A DNA stretch of 64,000 nucleotides, taken from NCBI GenBank assembly GCA_002286855.1, contig NRSV01000021.1:248001-312000 (forward strand), written 5' to 3'. Below the pieces are notes generated by a model. That model saw only the letters and a list, made by a program, of their open reading frames with translations, made no database searches and was not told where the DNA came from. Shown in pieces: positions 56,176 through 64,000 of the stretch (its first letter is position 1; the number at the start of each line of letters is the position of its first letter). The translations under genes were made by a program, and so were the position numbers. This DNA is from Bipolaris cookei. Its lineage: Eukaryota > Ascomycota > Dothideomycetes > Pleosporales > Pleosporaceae.

Positions 56176-57855
56176 TCAATCATCCTGAGCATACTTGTGG
56201 GTGATGGCACGAATCCTTGAACCAAAGTAGTACACAGGAATGCCCAGACCCATCGAGGCTGCTACGATACCTGCGCAGATATTAAATGCACCTTCATACC
56301 CGGCCTTCTCCACAAAGCTGACTGTGCCGAATGAGATTCCGAAGCCGATGAAACCTCTCAGAGAGCAGATGAGAACAAGGGCAGCATCAATGCGCTGAGG
56401 ATAAGCATCCATGCAGTAGACGAAACTGGATACGACGACACCAACGAAGCCAAAGTACTCGAAGTTGAGCGTAACAGCGATACCTGCCCAGCTCCAATCC
56501 GTAGGGTTCTGTGCAGTCATTCCGAAAATGATTGTCGATATGAGTGTGGATACTAGTGGAATGATGACAGCAATGTACCGATACTCGGGTTGACTGACGC
56601 CATTATGTCTTTTGCTCATAATTTTGACTACCAAGTCGCTCAAGTATCCACAGAAGAAAGGAACCGCGACTGCGGTAGCGACTTGTCCAGCGAATACGTA
56701 GCCAAGCATAGCAAAGTTCCAGAGATATGGGGGATGTACCAGGATACCGGCAAAGAGTGCTGACATAAGCACATAGATGCCGAGAGTCACAGAGTTGATC
56801 AAGGACAGCCAAAGAATGTTGGGAAACCAGATGAGCTGGATCATCTGCTTCCAGCAGGTGATTGCTTCCGACCAGCGTGCATGGCCTTTCCAGGGTAGCA
56901 TGTCTCGAATAAAGCTACGCGGAGCGTAGTTAGCGGTATCAAGTTCACGTTTTGTATTTGTCGTTACCGGAACCAGCATTCCGTCCTCGTCGATACCTTG
57001 TCCAGCTGTGCAATATTAGTATCTAAGCTAAAACAGATAATCTGGTCATGGCTCACTCAGTGCTTCTAGCGTGCGCTCGTACTTTGTTTCGGTCACAAAG
57101 ATGATACTGAGAACAGAAATAGCTCCACTCAGGCAACCAAAGACGCCATACCACCACCTCCAGCCAAGATCATTTGCGAGGTACGAGCTTGAGACAATAA
57201 GCGCTGCCGTACCAAGTGTCTGGAGTGCGCAGAACCAAGCAATCACGTTTCCTCTCTCGTGCAAGTAGAAAATCTCTTGCACAATGATAGGACAGAGGGC
57301 TTCGGCTTGGCCTGCAGCGATGGACGTGATATCTCTCCCGGCGATATGCGAGGCCAAGCTGCCACTGCGTGCGCACCAAAGGCAGCCGAAAGACAAGACG
57401 ATTGTCGACATGAGGTACACTGGCCTTCGCCCGACAGCATGGGCAACAGGGATCGCGATCAGGTTTCCAACACCCATGAAGAATGCTGGCCAAGTCGCGA
57501 GGTCGCTTGTTTTTGGATCTCCGTTATACGACGCTTTTACTATGGGCAGAATGGCACTGATTCCGCTTGCCATGAGGTTGGCGGACGCTGCGAAGAGGCC
57601 AACTATGACAAGGATGAGATACTTTTGCCATGTTGGAAGGTTTAGAGGATCTAGTATTGGTCAGTCTGGCTTCGCCACTGAATATCTACCTGGCTGTGGC
57701 TCACCATTGGGATCTCTGGTCGGGGTCGGGATGAGAACAATGCCGTCGTCATCGAAGAGTCTGATAGTACCCACGACGGGTTTTGCAGCTTTTTTGTGCG
57801 CGTCAAGAATTTCAATGTGAGCGCTGGTCTCGGACTTGGGGTCGTTAGCAGCCAT
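56176..57855 (-). CDS. MFS transporter of the allantoate permease (Dal5/ACS) type
   Basis: Three exons on the minus strand, 57855-57705, 57650-57057 and 57005-56176, with 54- and 51-nt introns joined at phase 1, giving 524 aa. About 12 transmembrane helices are expected. The N-terminal 60 residues are soluble, then DPLNLPTWQKYLIL begins helix 1. The inter-helix signature 'HAVGRRPVYL' after helix 2-3 is the MFS loop motif. A central cytoplasmic loop (about 245-290) carries charged residues. These features match fungal anion:cation symporters for organic acids, amides or vitamins, but the substrate cannot be read from sequence. It is divergently placed 422 bases from a Zn2Cys6 regulator, which suggests co-regulation. 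Confidence 0.88.
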
Positions 57856-58277
57856 GATGAGAGGGCTTTGATGAGAGTCAACTACATGGCATCGTCCACA
57901 ATTTATAGTGCCCAACTGCCGAGGCTGGACATAGCTGGCGTGGCCAGGGCGTTTTGGGGATGAGACAGATAGAAGACTGCTCTTTGACATCTCTCCCGAG
58001 CTGGGCCGCCCAGCCCAACAAGTATGCGTGCGGATTGTAGAGGGCGCGGGATAAAGTGTGGGGAATGAGGGATGGGTGGGTCTAGGCAGGGGGGTCGTTT
58101 CGCGGGGAAGGGAAGCCCGAGCGGTACGTTAGTAGTAGTAGGAGCCAACCTCAGCCTCAGTCATGCTCATCTCGTCAGCAAATCACCGTCATCATCAGTG
58201 TCATCATCATCGTTTCAGTCAAGATCATCATAATCATAGTCAACAGCAGCAACACCAACAATAACATCCACGGTCCA
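57856..58277. promoter_or_regulatory. Shared promoter of the MFS transporter and Zn2Cys6 regulator
   Basis: 422 bases between divergent starts. An imperfect ATC/CAT trinucleotide run lies at about 58175-58240. No clean CGG-Nx-CCG operator pair could be identified. Confidence 0.5.
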
Positions 58278-60391
58278 ATGAGTGAGCCCGCCATCAAAAA
58301 TTCGCAGCGGGTGTCACGATCGTGCATCGAGTGCGGGCGCCGCAAAATCAAATGCGACAAGAAGAGTCCCTGCCAGCCATGCATCCGCAGGAATGCTGCC
58401 CATGAATGCAAGCGGCCGATTGCCCGAGTTAGGGGCCAGTTGACTGTCTACACGGCCGAAGACGCTGGCAGCCCAGCAGACATTCAACTGCAAGACTTGC
58501 TCCGTGAACGCAATGCCCTTCAGGCGCAAATTGCCGAGCTCGAGACGGCCCTTGCTCTATCCAAGCCCTGTGGCCACAGCCGCACCAGTGAATCTACAGA
58601 TTACACACAGCCCGCAGCAACACTCGAGGACCTAGTCCCCGCCTTCGAGCAGTTCGATCTCGGCATCAAGGTCGGTGCAGCCGCCCGAACCGGGGCCGAG
58701 AAGGCAATCCTAAATGGTCTCTACGAGCCCGTAGCTGATCCACTATTTCTGCTTCTTCCGAGTCGGGATGCTAGCCTTGGCATTGTCACTTTTTCCCTGC
58801 AAACACTTGGCTGGATACACTGCGCCGTCAACGCCAACGACTTCCTGGCCGAGCATCACGACTTTTGGAAGAATGTAGAACTCGGTACCGGCATCAAGCC
58901 CGAACAAAGGCTATGGGTCGCTCTTTATCTTGCTGTCCTGGCTGTCGGTATCCTCTATTCCGACCCAGAAGATGTACCAAGTGCAACCCACCTGCCCCAG
59001 CTCGGCATGCCTCATGCTGATCCTATTTCCGTTGCTGTCGATACTTCTCATCTCTGGTATGAGGCTGCACTGAAAGAACTACAAAGACACGGCTTCAGCG
59101 GTACTCCGTCACTTTGCACTGTACAAGCCATTGTAGTATTAAGCCTATGTCACTCCAACTTTGGCGAGCACCAAAGGGAATGGCTCATTTCTAGCTTTGC
59201 AACAAGCATGGCAAGGCTTCTCGACATGCACAAGCTTGGCAATGAAGCAAACTACTCAAAGGACATTTGTCGAAGGCCAGAATGGTCTTCACCTGTGCAG
59301 CGCGAATTGGGTCGTCGTTTGTGGTGGACCTGTGTCATTCGGGACTGGTAAGTGCTACATTACTGTGAAATACATATTACCAAGTACCGTGTCACTAATA
59401 AACACTGCAAAGGCTTGGGAGCTGGGTTCGACCGCCATCCATATCACCCGCCAGCTTTTGCTGCCAGGCTTCTACTGCAAGCAACCATGGAGAATACTTC
59501 ATGCCTAGCTTCTACACGATTGGTAGCCCTGGCTCTTCTGAATCTACCAATTTAGAGCCTCCTTCTCCTGCACATTATCACGCAATCTTGTGCCGTCTTT
59601 CCTACATAGTATACATTTACATCAAAGCAAATACTCACCAGACTCACTTGAAGTTTGTAAAGGCTATCGAGGAGATCACTGCTGTCCGGCGAGATCTACC
59701 CCTCCATCTATCAACAGGTTTCCCTGCCAACGAAGATGATATAATATGGGAATCTGAGTATCCTTGGATTTCATTCCAGCGATACCTAATTGTTTACGTT
59801 CTCAACTTCCTCCTGTTGTCCATCGCCCGTGTACTCAACCCACAAGAATCCAGCGATGACAGTACGAATTACAGGCAAATTGCCCTTGAATCGGCCAACC
59901 GCATCTTGGATCACTATGCGAAGCCGGTCCCAAGAGTATACAGGCTAGTGTGGACCGTATCAGCAGCAACGGTCGCCGCCGCTGTCTACATATCGCTAGA
60001 TATGCTTGCCAACTCTCACGATTATCGTGGTGATTCCCGAAACCACATCATCGGTCTATTGAGACAGGCTTCTGTCGAGTTGAAGAAGCACGCAGCTGTC
60101 GCCGTCCACGCCGCCAAAGGTTCCGCCATGCTCGAAGGTCTTTTGCCTCTACTGGAGCAGCATGATTTTGATCGTCCTCGTACTTCGTATTCTATGCAAG
60201 ACCTGCTGCAGCAGCTTGCAGTAGCAGACCTAGGCGTACCATCCAACCCACCGATCAACTCGGGTCCTGTAATCGATGGCTTGCCTCACGTTAGCAACGG
60301 GGACACCATGGGTATCTTTGATGGAACTGGAAACAAAATCGATGGAACTTATGCAATCACAGAATGGGAGCATGTATTTTCACAGTTATAG
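58278..60391 (+). CDS. Zn2Cys6 transcription factor (fungal_trans family)
   Basis: Two exons, 58278-59347 and 59413-60391. The 65-nt intron (GTAAGT..CAAAG) is phase 2 and rejoins at 'RDWLGSWVRPPSIS', a well-known block of this family. The product is 682 aa. The zinc cluster has Cys 16, 19, 26, 32, 35 and 44 (CIECGRRKIKCDKKSPC). A leucine-rich coiled coil follows at about 70-92 (LLRERNALQAQIAELET). The regulatory domain covers about 150-560, with RRLWWTCVIRDW at the exon junction. It acts in the nucleus and probably controls the flanking transporter and dioxygenase. Its stop is only 61 bases from the stop of the convergent dioxygenase gene. Confidence 0.9.
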
Positions 60392-60452
60392 CGTTTTATA
60401 CAAGATTTCGCTGCTGTACTACAGAAACCAAAACGCCACCGCTAGTACGCTC

Positions 60453-61549
60453 TCAGTACGGCTTAACTCCCGCCAATTTCAGTAGTTTGTCCGTCAACTC
60501 AGGCTTCTCCAGAGGCTCAGTTCTCTCCCAAGGATCGATCTTACCATCCACCATGGCTTTGCCTTGCGAATGGATGTTGATGTGCGGCCAATGTGTTGTT
60601 GCTTCCCATTTCTCAAATATCACTTTCTTCTTCTCCAAATCCTCCTTGGATGCCATGGCCACTGGTGTGTAACAGGCGTATATGATTGTTCGGATATTGT
60701 CCGTTTCAGGGTACACGGCGTAATGCATCTGCCGCGAATCCCAAAGAATCAAGTCACCAGGTTCAGCGCATACCTTGACTAATTTGCAGCCGTGCCCCTC
60801 ATACCACTTCATATCGGAGTCCCGGAAGGGATAGAAATCGTAATGAAGGGCTGCCAATGGGCCTTTGGTTCGGTCCGGCGGGTGCTGTTTGAAGAACTTG
60901 TCGAAGAGCTTAGTACTGCCTTCCATGACTACCAGGCCTCCGTCTTTAGGTCCAGCCTCAGACACTAGGAGTTATTGTTAGTGAGTTGTGGTGTTATCTG
61001 AAAAAAATGATAACTTACGATTGATGATGCCTTGCACACAGGACAAGCCCTGTCGCTCAGGCGCCTGATCGACGTGAGGCCATGGCTTGGAGCCACCCAT
61101 CTTTGAGGCGTTTGGCAGTGTGAGATTGATGGTGTCATAAGATACAATGAGCTCATTTGTGTTCCAGAGTTTCTCAAAAGCAGCCAGAACGCCAGGTTCC
61201 CTACGGCGTACAATATCAGCAGCTATCGCTTACTTGTATATTTCGAACGAATATGTCGGACTTACTGCCTAGCCTCCCAGACATATTTCTCGTGTGCAGC
61301 ACAGTAGTTGAGGTACATGCCGTTCTTGAAGCTTTGGGGCAAGTTTTCCTTCGTCCATGTCTCTGGGTTGTTGACATCGAAGTCGTTGGGGAATGTGCCA
61401 AGCCAGTCGATCATTTTGTTGCGGTACTTCAATGCTCGCTCCTTGGGAACTACGCCCTTGAGTACTACGTAGCCCTTCTCGTAGAACTCATCTCTCCAGT
61501 CGCCATATGGCTGCTGGACGCTTTCTTCGTCGTTCAGGTATGGAGCCAT
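60453..61549 (-). CDS. Phytanoyl-CoA dioxygenase-family Fe(II)/2-oxoglutarate enzyme
   Basis: Three exons on the minus strand, 61549-61266, 61200-61019 and 60964-60453, with 65- and 54-nt introns, giving 325 aa. The double-stranded beta-helix ligands are His137 and Asp139 (WPHVDQAP) and His236 (SRQMHYAVYP), with Arg247 (NIRTII) placed to bind 2-oxoglutarate. An upstream block RDEFYEKGYVVLKGVVP is typical of PhyH proteins. It hydroxylates or otherwise oxidises an unknown substrate. In fungi such enzymes occur in catabolism and in secondary-metabolite tailoring. No peroxisomal targeting signal is seen at the end (KPY). It is grouped with a regulator and a transporter. Confidence 0.92.
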
Positions 61550-62686
61550 GATTCCGGAATGAAATTAGGAATGCAGCGTTCTCTGGAAGGAATTTGATAT
61601 TCAAAGTGCTTCTACGCACACAACACTGCGCATACATATACAGTTCTATGGCTTCAGCAAATTACATGTCCAGGCGCGTTCCCGCCCGTTCACGGCCGCT
61701 CCAGAGAGGGGGCCTATAAGCCCCAGTGTCAAGAAAGTGGGACGCTTGAGCCATCTCGGTCGAGTACGGGCGGGTATTGTATGTGAGTGGGACCCGCGCC
61801 CCTGCTTCTCCAGCATCTCTCCAGCACCTCCACATACCGAGACAAGCTGAATTTACAATTTGGACAATACATACCTCGGCCAAAGCTTTCGGTAAAATCA
61901 TTACGGCCGAGTACGACCAGGAGAACAAAGGAACAGACTCGCGAACAGATATGTGTCTTGTCAAAACTGCATCACTTCCCCGTTCTGGTGTGCTTGCATA
62001 TCAGGCGGATATCAACTTTCTCCAGAACCAGTCGTACCTCTCGCTTTCCAAGTCGCCAACCTCGCTGTCAAGCCACCCAAAGTAGGCGAGAATGATACCA
62101 AGGCTTCAACCCACGCACAGAAACCCTTTGAAAGGCTTACCAGAGTCGCGAAGGCACTCGCGCACTCTAAGAAGATATGATTGTAGAGCATGCTGTAGTC
62201 GTCAAAGTGAGAGATGGATGCACACTGTACTGAAACATCTACTGGCCTTGCAGTAGCGACGGGGACGATGCTATCAAGGTACCCGCGATCGTAGCTCGGA
62301 ACCCTTTTGGCAAAAAGCACACCCGGATTGATATGATGTCGAGGTTACTCAGCAAACCAACATGAAATTTGATTCATGACTGACAGCTTATAATTCAAAT
62401 GCCAGGGGATTGGCCCAGGCTGCCTTGTTCGAGGTCTTTGGGATGGCCACGGCTACGCCAAGAGTCCTATCAATAGACAAACAATTGCGCACGGACGAAA
62501 AGCGCCATCTTTACACGCGTTTTGCATATGCTACAGAGGCTCAATTTAGAAAATAAGAGCTGAAGGAGGTAGAGACTAGTTTTACGAGTCATTCCATGTA
62601 GGTTTTAGAGTGTGCAGGTCTATAAGAGCCAAGATCGATTTTGTCAGTTAGTAATAGGTTGATAGGTTGATTGATGAAGTTGCGGT
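61550..62686. other. Intergenic, about 1.1 kb
   Basis: Promoter side of the dioxygenase gene, then AT-richer sequence before the hydrolase relic. Short ORFs at 61777-62180 have no recognisable content. The 5' part of the hydrolase gene could not be found here. Confidence 0.35.
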
Positions 62687-63504
62687 GTTCCCGAAGGTTG
62701 TCTCAGTGGGCTTGAACGCTTTGAAGGACCTGATCCTGCGGAATACTGTTCTTGGGGGTTCTCAGTCGTCAATGTCGATGTGTGGGGTGTGGGTGACTCT
62801 GAGGGAGATATTATTATTATGAGAATACAAGAGGGCGAGGATGGCCGCAATGTGATCGAATGGTAGTGCTCGCCATTCGCAAGACAAGAATAGGGTGTAA
62901 TGGCTTAATCGGACCTGCTAGCAACTCACATTTCGGCATCATGTAGTGGTTTATCGCTGCGACTCAACCACCATTTGTGAAAGTCATTGCGCCATGGGAA
63001 GCTTATGGCAATCTGTACCGAGAATAATTTGTACACGGTGGTGCATGGGGTAATGGACTATTCGATTTTATCACTGAGTACGTCATTCGCGGGAAGAACA
63101 GGCTGGAAGATTCCAAGAAGATGTATCGACGCTACTCTACAATATACCTGTACTGGGAAGACAAACGGTAGGATTATTCTCACAGTTTTTCGTTGGATTC
63201 CGGCCAACATCCGCCGCCTAGTGTGGAGGTTTGCAAGATCCAAGATCGACGCTGCGAAATCGATACATCCACAGTACCCCTTTCGCACGCACGGCGAGGT
63301 GCAAAGACACATCCAGGCGAGATTATCAAGCTGGAGATTGGGCTGTGGGCTATGGGCATAGACTCGGAGGCAGGTGAGAGTATGAGTGTGCAGGTTAGTG
63401 GGGAGTATTCTTTGGTGTATGAGTTTGTGCTGAGGAAAAAGGGGACGCATCATGTGCATATGGGTGGGCAGTATGCCAGTCATGTTGTTCTGCCTTTTGT
63501 GTAA
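62687..63504 (+). pseudogene. CocE/NonD (X-Pro dipeptidyl-peptidase S15-type) hydrolase relic
   Basis: Pieces in three frames read in order. 62687-62866 holds LERFEGPDPAEYC, VVNVDVWGVGDSEGD and EDGRNVIEW. 62896-63171 holds the nucleophile region 'GPASNSHFGIM', then WFIAATQPPFVKVIAPWE and 'VIRGKNRLEDS'. About 63210-63285 holds RSKIDAAKSIHPQYPFRTH. In the last frame, to 63504, are PGEIIKLEIGLWAMGID and HMGGQYASHVVLPF. Stops lie at 62864, 62944, 63025 and 63169. Those at 62944 and 63025 stand where relatives have Gln and fit CAG/CAA to TAG/TAA. A deletion of perhaps 200 codons lies near 63170-63210. Family members are secreted or cytoplasmic acyl hydrolases. The gene is not functional. Confidence 0.8.
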
Positions 63505-63820
63505 GATGATGGTGTGCTTTGGGAAAACTTCAGTATCAAACAGCATCAAGTTGCATCATGTATCATTTTCTGTGCTCACTATTTACTCTCACACCCATTG
63601 ATGTGTGGCAATATCTCATGTGAAGGCTCTGCGAAGTGAAGCTGCTATTTTGAGACTTGTCACTTCCCTGTGGCATGGTCATCGTGCTTGCCCGCAACTT
63701 CGACGGATCAGTCTTGGGAGTAAACAAACACTCCTCTTACCGTGTGAAACCTGCATCCCATCTCCCATCCACTAGAAACCTTTTCCCATGCACATATACA
63801 CAAACAACACAACATACAAA
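63505..63820. promoter_or_regulatory. Promoter of the gene at the right edge
   Basis: 316 bases. It ends in a CA-rich leader (CACAAACAACACAACATACAAA) directly before an ATG, a typical fungal leader. Confidence 0.4.
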
Positions 63821-64000
63821 ATGCCGTGCAGCGTCCATGAGAGTGCAACATACCTGGAAGACGTGAAGCTAATCAAGCGTGAAGAAGGCGAGATTGGTCG
63901 CTCCTCGCCTTCAGTACTCATTAATGATTTTGACCATATGAGTGTCGCCCTAGGCAATAGTGCGCTGCACAGTAGGCACCTCTTTCCTGTCGACAGAACC
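63821..64000 (+). CDS. Start of an unidentified gene (5' 60 codons)
   Basis: ATG 63821 follows ATACAAA, a strong context, and the frame stays open for 60 codons to the window edge. The residues (MPCSVHESATYLEDVKLIKR and on) are acidic/basic mixed and soluble, with no signal peptide or domain. The downstream sequence is needed to name it. Confidence 0.45.
   Translation, partial: MPCSVHESATYLEDVKLIKREEGEIGRSSPSVLINDFDHMSVALGNSALHSRHLFPVDRT

Noticed and set aside
57259..57820. Plus-strand ORFs antisense to the MFS transporter
   Set aside because: They are mirror frames of a gene with clear transmembrane helices and splice sites.
1..64000. CRISPR arrays, bacterial operons or riboswitches
   Set aside because: No regularly spaced direct repeats were seen, and the intron-bearing genes show this is a eukaryotic nuclear genome.

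Overview
This window is nuclear DNA from a filamentous ascomycete, most likely a dothideomycete of the Pleosporales type. That placement is inferred from gene content and intron style, not from a database search. Protein-coding genes carry short introns (mostly 46-90 nt) with GT..AG ends and CTAAC-like branch sites. The recognisable genes are fungal, and the repeats are typical fungal DNA transposons (Tc1-like, Fot1/pogo-like, Mutator-like) with damage that looks like repeat-induced point mutation.

The left two thirds (1-43.6 kb) are an ordinary housekeeping region. It holds UTP20 (3' half only), a four-helix membrane protein, the U2 snRNP protein SF3B6, a JHD1-type histone demethylase, the proteasome beta5 subunit PRE2, a His/Pro-rich orphan, a single-pass membrane protein, an ascomycete protein of unknown function, a secreted cupin, a Zn2Cys6 regulator, the AP endonuclease APN1, the rRNA dimethylase DIM1, the COMPASS subunit SWD3, the sphingolipid phospholipase C ISC1, TAF12 and a secreted cutinase-like esterase. 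Genes are often divergent pairs with shared promoters (SF3B6/JHD1, APN1/DIM1, SWD3/ISC1). A damaged 5S rRNA copy lies between TAF12 and the cutinase.

From about 44.0 to 56.0 kb lies a transposon island: a broken Tc1-like element directly abutting an intact one, an intact Fot1-like element with 52-nt terminal inverted repeats, a Mutator-like transposase relic with its catalytic core deleted, and a second, decayed Fot1-like element whose ends can still be defined.

To the right (56.2-61.5 kb) is a compact three-gene group: an allantoate-permease-type MFS transporter, a divergent Zn2Cys6 regulator, and a convergent phytanoyl-CoA-dioxygenase-like enzyme. It looks like a small regulated catabolic or tailoring module. 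It is followed by the relic of a CocE/NonD-type hydrolase with RIP-like stop codons, and by the first 60 codons of an unidentified gene running off the window.

The most striking single observation is a six-nucleotide micro-exon in the first Zn2Cys6 regulator. It supplies the third zinc-binding cysteine, and skipping it would keep the reading frame but destroy the DNA-binding cluster.
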